From assembly GCA_963695085.1 (NCBI GenBank), contig CAVOFV010000005.1:62001-126000 (forward strand): 64,000 nucleotides of DNA, written 5' to 3'. The notes under the pieces were generated by a model, which saw nothing but the letters and a program-made list of their open reading frames with translations, was not told the DNA's origin and made no database searches. The stretch's first letter is position 1. Every line of letters begins with the position of its first letter. Source of the DNA: SG8-30 sp963695085 (GTDB lineage: Bacteria; Pseudomonadota; Gammaproteobacteria; Steroidobacterales; Steroidobacteraceae). Both the position numbers and the translations under genes were made by a program. Shown one piece after another: positions 42,225 to 51,258 of the stretch.

Positions 42225-43372
42225 TCACCGCCAACCACGCGGCCGGCAAGGCCGCGATCCTGGCCGGCCGCGCCAACCGCACTGCGCGCGGCTTCGGCGC
42301 CGGCGTGTACCCGATCACGCCGCAGACCGAGTGCATCGAGTTGCTCTGCAAGGAGACCATCGAGAAGGGCGACGTGGTGCGCGTCGAGAGCGAGCACAGC
42401 GCCATGGCGACCTGCATCGGCTTTTCACTGGCCGGCGCGCGCTCGTTCACGGCCTCGTCCTCGAACGGGCTCGCCTACATGAACGAGAACGTGTTCGCGG
42501 CCGCCTTCTACCGCCTGCCGATCGTGATGATGGCGGTCAACCGGACCCTGGGCCCGCCGTGGAACATCTGGGTGGACCACGGCGACACGCTGTCTCTGCG
42601 CGACGCCGGCTGGGTGCAGTTCTACTGCGAGGAAAACCAGGAGGTGCTGGACACCGTGCTGCTGTCCTTCCGCCTCGCCGAGCGCGCCGACGTGCTGCTG
42701 CCGGTGCTGGTCTGCCAGGACGCGTTCGTGCTGTCGCACACCATGATGAAGACCGACGTGCCGGAGCAGGAGGCCGTGGACGCGTTCCTGCCGGCGCTGA
42801 ACCTGCCGCACCGCGTCTCGGACATCCCGCGCACGGTGGGCGGCATGACCTTCCCGCACGAGACGGAACGGCTGCGGCTCTACCACCAGCAGGCGATGGA
42901 CGCCGTCGGCCCCGCCTACGCCGAGTGCCAGGACGAATTCGAGCGCTGCTTCGGCCGCCGGCCGGCCGACCCGGTCGTGCCGTATCGCATGGAGGACGCG
43001 GAGGTCGCGCTGGTGGCCATGGGCACGACCGCCAGCACGGTGCGCACCGCCGTCGATGCGGCGCGCGAGCGCGGCGTCAAGGCCGGCGCGCTGCGCGTGC
43101 GCATGTTCCGGCCGTTCCCGGGTGATGCGCTGCAGCGCCTGCTGGCCGGCTGCCGGCGCATCGGCGTCGTCGACCGCGACCTGTCGCCGGGACTCGGCGG
43201 CATCCTGTGGGGCGAATTGCGGGGCGCCGTGGCCGGCAAGGCGCTGGTGCAGGGCTACATGATGGGCCTGGGCGGCGGCGACGTACGGCCAGAACATGTC
43301 GAAGACGTGCTCAAGGACCTGCTGGCGCGCGAGTCCGCGGGCGCGCCGCAGATCGTGGAGGCAGGGGCATGA
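42209..43372 (+). CDS. 2-oxoacid:acceptor oxidoreductase alpha subunit (PorA/PadG-like)
   Basis: Pyrimidine-binding domain subunit of a pyruvate-type 2-oxoacid oxidoreductase, 387 residues. GVYPITPQTECIELL, VESEHSAMATCIGFSLAGAR and FTASSSNGLAYMNENVFAA match PorA. The segment LGPPWNIWVDHGDTLSLRDA is the pyruvate/phenylglyoxylate-type pattern rather than the 2-oxoglutarate type. It begins inside the end of the fusion gene (16-base overlap) and its TGA overlaps the beta start. With the beta subunit it forms the ThDP active site. Confidence 0.9.
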   Translation: MPVELITANHAAGKAAILAGRANRTARGFGAGVYPITPQTECIELLCKETIEKGDVVRVESEHSAMATCIGFSLAGARSFTASSSNGLAYMNENVFAAAFYRLPIVMMAVNRTLGPPWNIWVDHGDTLSLRDAGWVQFYCEENQEVLDTVLLSFRLAERADVLLPVLVCQDAFVLSHTMMKTDVPEQEAVDAFLPALNLPHRVSDIPRTVGGMTFPHETERLRLYHQQAMDAVGPAYAECQDEFERCFGRRPADPVVPYRMEDAEVALVAMGTTASTVRTAVDAARERGVKAGALRVRMFRPFPGDALQRLLAGCRRIGVVDRDLSPGLGGILWGELRGAVAGKALVQGYMMGLGGGDVRPEHVEDVLKDLLARESAGAPQIVEAGA

Positions 43373-44292
43373 TGAACGAACCGGCCCTGCAGGGCTTTGC
43401 CCATTCTTCGGCCGACCGTCTCGAGCCGCTGCTGCGCGCCGGCAACACCAACTGCCGCGGCTGCGGCATGTCCATCGGGCTCAACATGCTGAGCCGGGCC
43501 ATGGCGCAGCGGCCCGTGCAGCTGGTCATTCCGGCCTGCTGCGGCATCGTGACGGCCGGCCAGTACCCGTTCTCCAATTATGGTGCGCCCGTCATAGCCT
43601 GCACCTTCGCCTCTTCTGCGGCCGTCGCGACCGGCCTGTCGCGCAACGCGCGGCTCAATGGCGAGCAGACCCGCGTCATCTGCTGGGCCGGCGACGGCGG
43701 CACCTACGACATCGGCATGGCCACGCTGTCGGCCGCGGCCGAACGCGGCGAGGACATCCTGTACATCTGCTACGACAACGAGATCTACGGCAACACCGGC
43801 GGCCAGCGCTCGTCCGCCACGCCGATGGGAGCCACCACGACCACGACGCCCGGCGGCAAGCCGACGCGCAAGAAGGACATCCTGGGCATCATGGCCGCGC
43901 ACGGCGTGCCGTATGTTGCCAGCGTGTCGCTGGCGCACCCGGAGGACGCGCTGCGCAAGATGCAGCACGCGCTCCAACTGGAGGGCTTCCGCTTCCTGCA
44001 CATCCTGGCGCCGTGCCCGACCGGCTGGAAGTCGGAGCCCGCCGAGGGCATCGAACTGGTGCGCCTCGCGGTGCGCGCCGGCCTCTATCCCGTGTACGAG
44101 ATCACGGACGGCAACGAGCTGTGCATCAATGTCGAGCCCGAGATGTCGTTCGACGCCTTGCTCAAGTACTTCGAGTCACAGGGCCGCTTCGAGGGCTCGC
44201 GCGCGGATGTCGAGGCCGTGCGCAGCGAGATCGAAAAGAACTGGCGCTGGCTGCGCGCCCGCGCCGCGCTGGGAGCCGGCGGCTCAGGCTGA
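43369..44292 (+). CDS. 2-oxoacid:acceptor oxidoreductase beta subunit (PorB/PadI-like)
   Basis: ThDP-binding subunit, 307 residues. The ThDP motif is CWAGDGGTYDIGMA with DNEIYGNTGGQRSS 30 residues later; NCRGCGMSIGLNML and ACCGIV supply cysteines for a [4Fe-4S] cluster. GTSVSTPxG-type loops appear as SSATPMGATTT. The ATG at 43369 overlaps the alpha stop (ATGA). It converges with menE, overlapping by nine bases, so the oxidoreductase and men operon meet tail to tail. Substrate pyruvate, phenylglyoxylate or another aryl-2-oxoacid. Confidence 0.91.
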   Translation: MMNEPALQGFAHSSADRLEPLLRAGNTNCRGCGMSIGLNMLSRAMAQRPVQLVIPACCGIVTAGQYPFSNYGAPVIACTFASSAAVATGLSRNARLNGEQTRVICWAGDGGTYDIGMATLSAAAERGEDILYICYDNEIYGNTGGQRSSATPMGATTTTTPGGKPTRKKDILGIMAAHGVPYVASVSLAHPEDALRKMQHALQLEGFRFLHILAPCPTGWKSEPAEGIELVRLAVRAGLYPVYEITDGNELCINVEPEMSFDALLKYFESQGRFEGSRADVEAVRSEIEKNWRWLRARAALGAGGSG

Positions 44293-45798
44293 GCGGTCCC
44301 GCTCGACCTTCAGGGCGCCGCCCATCGGGCTGGACCCGCGCGCCGCCAATCGCCACCGCTCGAGCTTGCCGGCCGCGTTGCGCGGCAGTTCCGCAATGGC
44401 ATGAATGTCGCGAGGCAGCTTGAAACCCGCCAGCCGTGTGCGGCAGAAGTTCATGAGGGTCGCGGCGTCGGTGGCCGCGCCAGGTTCCAGCACGACCCAC
44501 GCGACCACGCGGGCTCCGAGGTCGTCGTCCGGCAGGCCGGCGACGCCGGCATCGGCCACCTGTGGATGCTCCAGCAGCACCGCCTCGACCTCGGCCGGAT
44601 AGACGTTCTCGCCGCCCGAGATGATCAGGTCGTCACGCCGGTCCAGCACGTGCAGGCTGCCGTCGCCGTCCAGGCAGCCGATGTCGCCCGTGAACAGCCA
44701 GCCGTCGCGCAGCGCGCGCGCGGTCGCGGCGGGATCGTTCAGGTAGCCGCGCATCACGGTCGGGCCGCGCACCGTGATTTCGCCGGCCACGCCCGCCGCC
44801 ACAGCGCGGCCGTCGACGACGATGCGCAGTTCGCTGCCGGGCAGGGGCGGCAGCGCGGCGCGTGCCGCGGCCGCCCGGTCGCCGGGCGCCACGGTGGCGA
44901 CCTGTGAGGTGGCCTCGGTGAGGCCGTAGGTCGGGCAGACCGGCCAGCCGGTCTGCAGCGCGCCCGCCAGCAAATCCGGCGCAGCGGCCGCGCCGCCGAG
45001 CAGCAGGACGCGCAGCCCTGCCGGCGCCGGCCGGCCCGCGCGGTGCGCGAGCAGCCGCGACAGCATCGTCGGCACCAGCGACAGCGCAGCGATGCGGCCG
45101 GTGTCGAGCGCATCGCTGACGGCGGCGGCTTCGAAGCGTGGCAGCAGGCGCACCGGGCCGCCCAGCAAGACGTTGCGGGTCAGCATGGACAAGCCGCCGA
45201 TGTGAAACAGCGGCATGCAGGCCAGCCAGCGGCCGCTGGCGGCCGGACCGAGGCGTTCGGCCGCGGCCCTGGCGCTGGCCGCGAAATTGGCCCAGGTCAG
45301 GCAGGCGCCTTTGGCGCGGCCGCTGGTGCCGGACGTGAACAGCACCGCGAGTGTCGAGCCGGCGTCGACGGTCTCGCCGGGCAGCGCTGCTGCGGGCGGT
45401 GGCAGCGACGTCCAGTCCGGCACCGCGTGCACGCGCAATCCCGGCACCTGCCGCGTGAGTTCCTGCCCACGCTCATCGTGCTGCCCGACCAGCAGCCAGA
45501 CGGCGCCCGCATCGCGTAACTGGCGCGCAATTTCGCCGGCTGTCAGCCGCTCGTTGAGCGGCAGCACGGCGCGGCCACTCAGGGCCAGCGCGTGAAACCA
45601 GCACGCGAAGACCGCGTCGCCGGGCAGCAGCATCGCCAGCGGCGCGGTGTCGCCTGGCGTCGTCGCCACGGCCCAGGCCGCGCCGCGCCGCGCCCGGTCC
45701 GCGAGTGCAGCGAAGTCGAGTGTCGCGTCGGCGGACTCCAGGGCCGGCGCCGCCGGTGTCGCCGCGGCGCGTTGCAACAGCCAGTTGCGCACCGTCAT
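44284..45798 (-). CDS. menE: o-Succinylbenzoate-CoA ligase
   Basis: ANL-superfamily acyl-CoA synthetase that activates o-succinylbenzoate in menaquinone synthesis. The 504 residues have the P-loop LFTSGTSGRAKGACL, PTYGLTEATSQVATV, the hinge LDRRDDLIISGGENVYP and the catalytic lysine in LPRNAAGKLERW. The start is MTVRNWLLQR at 45798; the frame is open upstream into menC. It is the last gene of the operon. Only 31 bp separate it from menC. Confidence 0.92.
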   Translation of the reverse strand: MTVRNWLLQRAAATPAAPALESADATLDFAALADRARRGAAWAVATTPGDTAPLAMLLPGDAVFACWFHALALSGRAVLPLNERLTAGEIARQLRDAGAVWLLVGQHDERGQELTRQVPGLRVHAVPDWTSLPPPAAALPGETVDAGSTLAVLFTSGTSGRAKGACLTWANFAASARAAAERLGPAASGRWLACMPLFHIGGLSMLTRNVLLGGPVRLLPRFEAAAVSDALDTGRIAALSLVPTMLSRLLAHRAGRPAPAGLRVLLLGGAAAAPDLLAGALQTGWPVCPTYGLTEATSQVATVAPGDRAAAARAALPPLPGSELRIVVDGRAVAAGVAGEITVRGPTVMRGYLNDPAATARALRDGWLFTGDIGCLDGDGSLHVLDRRDDLIISGGENVYPAEVEAVLLEHPQVADAGVAGLPDDDLGARVVAWVVLEPGAATDAATLMNFCRTRLAGFKLPRDIHAIAELPRNAAGKLERWRLAARGSSPMGGALKVERDRSA

Positions 45799-45829
45799 GC
45801 GCCGCCGCGCCGCGCGTTGCGCCGGGCGG

Positions 45830-46927
45830 TCATGCGAGCGTCCCGGCCACGACGATGCCCAGGCCCGGGCCGCGGGGCACGGCGAGTGTGCCGCCCACGC
45901 AGGCCGGCGGCCCCGTGAGGTCGCGCTCGAACAGCCCGGCCGTGGCGAGGCCGTGCACGGCGGCGCCGTCGGCCCAGGCGGCGGCGCAGTGCAGCGCATG
46001 GCAGGCGCCGACCGCGCTCTCGAAGGCGTGCGTGAATACCACTTCACAACCGGCCGCGCGCGCCCGCACGGCGATCTCGAACGCGCGGCCCGCGCCACCC
46101 AGCATGGCGGGCTTGAGCACCAGCACAGCCACGGCTGCCGCGTCGAGCAGCCGCGCAACGCCGTCTTCGATCGACACTGACTCGTCGGCCGCGATCCGCA
46201 CCGTCGTGCCCTTGCTGAGCCGGGCCAGCCCCTCGATGTCGTCGGCCGGCAGCGGTTGCTCCAGGTAGTCGAGCTCGAAGCCGGCGAGGGCGGCCAGCGC
46301 CACACGGGCCTGCCGCTCGTTCCAGGCGCCGTTGGCATCGCAGCGCAGCGCGAGCCCGGGACCGAGGCCCTCGCGCGCGGCGCACACACGCTCGAGGTCG
46401 CCCTCCAGGCTGGCCTGGCCGACCTTGAGCTTGGCGGCCAGGTGACCGGTCTGGCGGGCGTGGGCGGCCTGCGCGCGGATCCCGGCAGGCGCGTCGGCGG
46501 TCAGCAAGGCGTTGACCGGCACGCGGACCAGCGCGGTAGAGGCGCCAGCGCCATGCCGCCCGGCCAGGAAGGCCGCCAGCGACGCATCGGCCCGGCGCGC
46601 AGCCAGATCCCACAGCGCACCGTCCAGCGCAGCGCGCGCCGCGGGCGCCCGCTCCAGCCGTGCGACCAGTGAATCCGGCCACTCGCCGGGTTCCAGTTCG
46701 GCGCCACGCAGCAACGGCTCGACGCCCTCGAGCGCGGCGCGGGATTCCGCGACGGTTTCGGTCCCGAACCCGGGCCACGGTGCCGCCTCGCCGAATCCGG
46801 TGTTGCCGTCGGCGTCCTGCAGTTCGAGCAGCACTCCCTCTCTCGTGGCGAGCACGCCGCGGGCGGTTTGCAGCGGCCGCGCCAGGCGCAGGGTGTAGGG
46901 ACGCACGCGTGCCGCGCGCAGTTTCAC
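45830..46927 (-). CDS. menC: o-Succinylbenzoate synthase
   Basis: Enolase-superfamily dehydratase making o-succinylbenzoate from SHCHC. The 365-residue protein has the catalytic lysine region AAKLKVGQ, the metal ligands LRCDANGAWN, YLEQPLPADD and IAADESV, and the second base near VLKPAMLGG. The start is GTG at 46927, overlapping the menA TGA (GTGA); the much longer open frame to 47782 is antisense-free run-through of menA in another frame. Part of the tightly packed men operon. Confidence 0.92.
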   Translation of the reverse strand: MKLRAARVRPYTLRLARPLQTARGVLATREGVLLELQDADGNTGFGEAAPWPGFGTETVAESRAALEGVEPLLRGAELEPGEWPDSLVARLERAPAARAALDGALWDLAARRADASLAAFLAGRHGAGASTALVRVPVNALLTADAPAGIRAQAAHARQTGHLAAKLKVGQASLEGDLERVCAAREGLGPGLALRCDANGAWNERQARVALAALAGFELDYLEQPLPADDIEGLARLSKGTTVRIAADESVSIEDGVARLLDAAAVAVLVLKPAMLGGAGRAFEIAVRARAAGCEVVFTHAFESAVGACHALHCAAAWADGAAVHGLATAGLFERDLTGPPACVGGTLAVPRGPGLGIVVAGTLA

Positions 46928-47799
46928 AAGGCGAGACCCAGCGCGAACAGCAGGCCGAACACGACCTCGAGTCGCGCCGTGCCGACCAGGCAGCCGTTCA
47001 GCGCCAGGCCCTGGTCGTGCCGCATGCGCGCGGCGAGCCGCAGGGCCAGCGGCAGCGACAGCCACGGCAGCATGACCCACGCGTCCGCCCGATTGAGCCA
47101 CCACAACAACACCGGCAGCGCATAGGCGACGCACAGCAGCAACAGGTAGTAGGCGCGCGTGGGCCCATCGCCGATGCGCACGGCCAGCGTTCGCTTGCCG
47201 GCCAGCGCGTCGGTCTCGATGTCGCGCAGGTTGTTGACGGCGAGGATGGCAGTGGCCAGCGCGCCGACGGGGATTGCCGCGACGAGCGCGAGCGACGACA
47301 CGGAAAGCGCCTGCACGTAATAGGTGCCGACGACGGCGCCGAAGCCGAAGAACAGGAATACCGCGACGTCGCCCAGGCCCAGGTAGCCGTACGGCTTCGG
47401 ACCGCCCGTGTACAGGTAGGCGGCGGCGATCGATGCGAGGCCCAGCGCCACGACGGGCCAGCCGCCCACGCTGGCGAGGTACACGCCGGTCGCCATGGCC
47501 GCGCCGAAGGCGAGCCACATTGCGCGCTTCATCTGGCTGGGCGTGATCCAGCCCGACTGCGTGGCCCGCTGCGGACCCTTGCGATGTTCCGTGTCGGCGC
47601 CGCGCTCGAAGTCGAAGACGTCGTTGGCGAAGTTCGCGCCGATCTGCAGGAAGATGGCCCCGAGCAGCGCGGCCAGCGCAGGTCCGGCGGCGAACAGGCC
47701 CGCCGACCAGGCCACGCCGCTGCCGACCAGCACCGGCGCCGTCGACGCGGTCAGCGTCGCCGGCCGGGCCGCCAGCCACCACGCCGAGCGCGTGCTCAC
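46924..47799 (-). CDS. menA: 1,4-Dihydroxy-2-naphthoate polyprenyltransferase
   Basis: UbiA-family membrane enzyme attaching the isoprenoid tail to DHNA. The 291-residue protein has both Asp-rich Mg sites (NDVFDFERGADTEH and NNLRDIETDALAGKRTLA) and seven to nine hydrophobic segments. The start is GTG at 47799, overlapping the menB stop; the longer frame lies inside menB. Because MenA is committed to menaquinone, the organism makes MK, not only the precursor. Confidence 0.92.
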   Translation of the reverse strand: MSTRSAWWLAARPATLTASTAPVLVGSGVAWSAGLFAAGPALAALLGAIFLQIGANFANDVFDFERGADTEHRKGPQRATQSGWITPSQMKRAMWLAFGAAMATGVYLASVGGWPVVALGLASIAAAYLYTGGPKPYGYLGLGDVAVFLFFGFGAVVGTYYVQALSVSSLALVAAIPVGALATAILAVNNLRDIETDALAGKRTLAVRIGDGPTRAYYLLLLCVAYALPVLLWWLNRADAWVMLPWLSLPLALRLAARMRHDQGLALNGCLVGTARLEVVFGLLFALGLAL

Positions 47800-48644
47800 G
47801 GCCGCCAGGGGAAGCGCGAGAAGTCGGGCTCGCGCTTCTCGTTGAAGGCGTTGCGTCCCTCCTGTGCTTCCTCGGACATGTAGAACAGCTGCGTGGTGTG
47901 GCCGGCCAGTTCCTGGATGCCGGCCTGGCCGTCGCAGTCGGCGTTGAAGGCGGCCTTCAGGCAGCGGATCGCGGTCGGGCTGTGCTCGAGGATCCGCCGG
48001 CCCCAGGCCACGGCGGCCGCCTGCAGCTCGGCAACCGGCACCACCTTGTTCACCAGGCCCATCTGCAGCGCCTCCGCGGCGCCGTACTGCTCGCACAGGT
48101 ACCAGATCTCGCGCGCCTTCTTCTGGCCCACGATGCGCGCCAGGTAAGACGAGCCGAAACCGCCGTCGAACGAGCCGACCCGCGGTCCCGTCTGGCCAAA
48201 GCGGGCATTGTCGGCGGCGATGGTCAGGTCGCAGATCACGTGCAGCACGTGACCGCCGCCGATCGCGTAGCCTGCGACCGCCGCGATCACGGGCTTGGGC
48301 ATGGTGCGGATCAGCCGCTGCAGGTCGAGCACGTTGAGCCGCGGCACGCCGTCGTCGCCCACGTAGCCCTCGTCGCCACGGATCCGCTGGTCGCCGCCCG
48401 AACAGAATGCCTGGTCGCCCTCGCCGGTGAAGATGACGACGCCGACAGCCTGGTCCTCGCGGGCGCGCGCGAAGGCGTCGATCATCTCGAACACGGTGCG
48501 CGGACGGAACGCGTTATGCACCTCGGGGCGGCAGATCGTGATCTTCGCGAGGCCGCCGTCCTTCTCGAAGCGGATGTCCTCGTACTGGCGGACGGTCTTC
48601 CAGACCGGTGGGCCGCCGGCCGCCGCCTTGCGGGTCTCAGTCAT
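47796..48644 (-). CDS. menB: 1,4-Dihydroxy-2-naphthoyl-CoA synthase
   Basis: Crotonase-family ring-closing enzyme, 282 residues. NAFRPRTVFEMIDAF, FCSGGDQRIRGD and the long QRLIRTMPKPVIAAVAGYAI, GGGHVLHVICDLTIA, FGQTGPRVGSFDGGFG segments are nearly invariant among MenB proteins. The ATG overlaps the menH stop (ATGA). Confidence 0.96.
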   Translation of the reverse strand: MTETRKAAAGGPPVWKTVRQYEDIRFEKDGGLAKITICRPEVHNAFRPRTVFEMIDAFARAREDQAVGVVIFTGEGDQAFCSGGDQRIRGDEGYVGDDGVPRLNVLDLQRLIRTMPKPVIAAVAGYAIGGGHVLHVICDLTIAADNARFGQTGPRVGSFDGGFGSSYLARIVGQKKAREIWYLCEQYGAAEALQMGLVNKVVPVAELQAAAVAWGRRILEHSPTAIRCLKAAFNADCDGQAGIQELAGHTTQLFYMSEEAQEGRNAFNEKREPDFSRFPWRP

Positions 48645-49489
48645 GACAGGCTCTCCTTGCGCGGAATCCGGTGATCGGCATGGGCAGCGCGCGATGCGCG
48701 CCGCAGGAAATCGCGGGCGAGGCCGATAAAGGCCTCAGGCTGCTCGAGGTGCGCGGCGTGGCCGGCGTCGGCGAGTTCGCAAACCTCGGCGTTGGGCAGC
48801 CGCCGCGCCAGTTCGTGGGCGGCCGTGACGAAGGCGTCGTCCAGCGCACCCGTCACCAGCAGCACCGGGGCCGTCACGCGTGACAGCGCGTCGAACAGCG
48901 GCGGCTGCGCCGCGGGCCCCATGCCGCGCAGGCTGCCGGCCAGCCCGCGGGCGGAGTGGGCGAGCCGCTCGCCGCGTGCCGCGGCCAGCCAGGCCGGCCC
49001 GAGGCGTCGCTGCGTCGCGAACAACGGTCGCGCCATCCACTCATCGACGAAAGCCTCGATGCCGTCGCGTTCGATGCGGCCGGCGAGCGCCTCGTCCTCG
49101 TTGCGTCGCGCCGCGCGCCGGGCCGGGTCCTCGATGCCGGCGCGCGCGCCGACCAGCAGCAGCGAGGCGACGGCAGCCGGGCGGCGCACCGCGCAGCCGA
49201 GCGCCAGCCGCGCGCCCAGGGAATAGCCGAGCCAGTGCGCGCGTCGGTGGCCGCTCGCGTCCAGCGTTGCCAGCAGGTCTTCGACGCAGTCCTCGAAACC
49301 GAAGCGCTCTGCGCCGTCAGATGCGGCGGGCCGCCCATGGCCGGGCAGGTCGGGGGCGAGCGTGTCGTATTCGACCTCGAAGGCCCGGGCCAGCCCGGCC
49401 ATGTCACGGCCGCTGCCCGTGAAGCCGTGCAGCAACATCAGCGCGTCGCCACGGCCGCGGCGTTGCACGTGCAGGGGCCGGCCGGTCAC
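48641..49489 (-). CDS. menH: SHCHC synthase, MenH-type alpha/beta hydrolase
   Basis: Eliminates pyruvate from SEPHCHC to give SHCHC. The 282-residue hydrolase-fold protein has LMLLHGFTGSGRDM (oxyanion), the nucleophile WLGYSLGARLAL, Asp in LLVTGALDDAF and His near LADAGHAAHLE. The start is GTG at 49489, overlapping the menD TGA; the frame is open upstream into menD. Position between menD and menB is the usual one. Confidence 0.9.
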   Translation of the reverse strand: MTGRPLHVQRRGRGDALMLLHGFTGSGRDMAGLARAFEVEYDTLAPDLPGHGRPAASDGAERFGFEDCVEDLLATLDASGHRRAHWLGYSLGARLALGCAVRRPAAVASLLLVGARAGIEDPARRAARRNEDEALAGRIERDGIEAFVDEWMARPLFATQRRLGPAWLAAARGERLAHSARGLAGSLRGMGPAAQPPLFDALSRVTAPVLLVTGALDDAFVTAAHELARRLPNAEVCELADAGHAAHLEQPEAFIGLARDFLRRASRAAHADHRIPRKESLS

Positions 49490-51258
49490 GGCTTGGCCTC
49501 GCGTTGCAGGGCGCTGCGAACGACGCCGTCCAGGCGCCGGTGCAACGCCGTGTTGGCGCCGCGCTCGACCGGCACCTCGATCACGTGCAGACCGCCCGCG
49601 AGCGCCCGCGACAGGGCGTCCGCGAAGGCCGCCGCCGATCCGGCCCGGGCCGCCTGCCAGCCGAAACCGCGCGCCAGGGCGCACAGGTCGGTGCCGTGCG
49701 CGACCGCAAACAACTGCTCGAATTGCGGGCGTGCTATCGACTGTGCGACCTCCAGGTACTCGAAGATCCCGCCGCCGTCGTCATGGCTGACGACCACGGT
49801 GAGGCTTGCGTCCAGCAGGCGTCCGGCCAGCAGCCCGGCGACGTCGTGCAGGAAGGCCAGGTCGCCGCACCACAGCACGGTGGGTGCAGGCGTGGCGGCT
49901 GCCGCGCCGAGCGCCGAGGACAGCAGGCCATCGATGCCGTTGACGCCGCGGTTGGCCAGCAGCCGCAGCGCGGCCGCGCGCGGCCCCGTGAACGCGTCGA
50001 GTTCGCGGATCGCCATGCTGTTCGCGGCGTACAGGGTCGCCCCGTCCGGCAGTTGCGCCCACAGTGCGCGCGCGAGCTGCGGCGTCAGGAAGTCAGGCTC
50101 CGCATCGAGCGCAGCGGTGATGGCTTGCCGTGCCGCGCGCTCCGCCCCTTGCCATTGCGCACGCCACGCCAGCGCGTCAGGTGCCGGCGCCGCCGGACGG
50201 CGCGCCAGGCCGCGACAGAACTCACGCGGCGTGAGCCGGAACATGCGGGCCGCGCGGTGTTGCGGATCGCGGAAGCCGGCCGCCTGGTCGACCAGCCAGA
50301 CCTGCGCATCGGAGTGTTGTGCCATCCAGCGTCCGGTCGACGCGCTGGTCGGCTGGCCGCCAAAACGCACGATGAGGTCGGGACGCAGCGCGGCCGAGGT
50401 CGGCGCGTCGCGCAACAGCAGGTCCGCACCATGGATCACGCCGTGCGTCAGCGGCGCGCCGGCGCGCAGGCCCGATGCAGGGTCGGCGAGCACCGGCCAC
50501 CCCAGCGACTCCGCGAGCGAGTGGACGGCGGCGGCCAGCGACGCGTCCCAGGCATCGGGACCGAACAGCAGTACGCCGCGCGCCACGCCCCGCAGGTCGG
50601 CCGCCACGGCGTCCACCTCCAGGGCGGCCGGCGCAACCCCTGGCGGACAGGCCTGCGGCGCCTCGCGCGCGGCCGGCCCGCGGGGCTCGATCTTGGCCGG
50701 CACCAGCGGCTCGCGAAACGGCAGGTTGAGGTGCACGGGACCGGGCGCGGGACCGGTGGCTTCGCACACGGCGCGCCGCGCGACGGCCGCGGCATAGGAT
50801 TGCTCGTTGTCGCGCTCGCCCGGGCAGGGCGCTTCCTCGAACCACCGCGTGTAGCCCGCAAACAGTGCGCGCTGGTCCAGCGTCTGCGCGGCGCCCCAGG
50901 TGCGCAGCTCCGGCGGGCGGTCTGCGGTGAGCAGCACGAGCGGCACGCGCGCGTGGTGGGCTTCGGCCACGGCCGGCAGGAAATTCGCTGCGGCCGTTCC
51001 GGAGGTGCACAGCAGTGCGACCGGCCGCCCGGATGCCTTCGCGAATCCCAGCGCATGAAACGCCGCGCTGCGCTCGTCGATGTGGACAGCGTGTGGCAGC
51101 CGCGGCTGTTCCGCGATGGCCAGTGCAAGCGCCGTCGAGCGCGAGCCCGGGCAGACGACCGCCGCCGCGACGCCGGCCGCCTGCAGGGCGTCGACCAGCG
51201 TGCGTGCGAATCGCAGGTTGGCCAGGCCGGTGTCGGGCCTGGCGGTCCGGTCTTCCAT
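49486..51258 (-). CDS. menD: SEPHCHC synthase (MenD)
   Basis: ThDP enzyme joining 2-oxoglutarate and isochorismate, 590 residues. VVCPGSRSTALALA, IDERSAAFHALGFA with the catalytic Glu, TSGTAAANFLPAV and the C-terminal ThDP site VLWCGDLAFLHDV with VVSHDDGGGIFEYL (in place of NNNGGGIF) are visible. The start ATG at 51258 overlaps the menF stop (TGATG). Length and motifs are normal; the DDGGG variant of the metal loop is a small oddity. Confidence 0.94.
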   Translation of the reverse strand: MEDRTARPDTGLANLRFARTLVDALQAAGVAAAVVCPGSRSTALALAIAEQPRLPHAVHIDERSAAFHALGFAKASGRPVALLCTSGTAAANFLPAVAEAHHARVPLVLLTADRPPELRTWGAAQTLDQRALFAGYTRWFEEAPCPGERDNEQSYAAAVARRAVCEATGPAPGPVHLNLPFREPLVPAKIEPRGPAAREAPQACPPGVAPAALEVDAVAADLRGVARGVLLFGPDAWDASLAAAVHSLAESLGWPVLADPASGLRAGAPLTHGVIHGADLLLRDAPTSAALRPDLIVRFGGQPTSASTGRWMAQHSDAQVWLVDQAAGFRDPQHRAARMFRLTPREFCRGLARRPAAPAPDALAWRAQWQGAERAARQAITAALDAEPDFLTPQLARALWAQLPDGATLYAANSMAIRELDAFTGPRAAALRLLANRGVNGIDGLLSSALGAAAATPAPTVLWCGDLAFLHDVAGLLAGRLLDASLTVVVSHDDGGGIFEYLEVAQSIARPQFEQLFAVAHGTDLCALARGFGWQAARAGSAAAFADALSRALAGGLHVIEVPVERGANTALHRRLDGVVRSALQREAKP

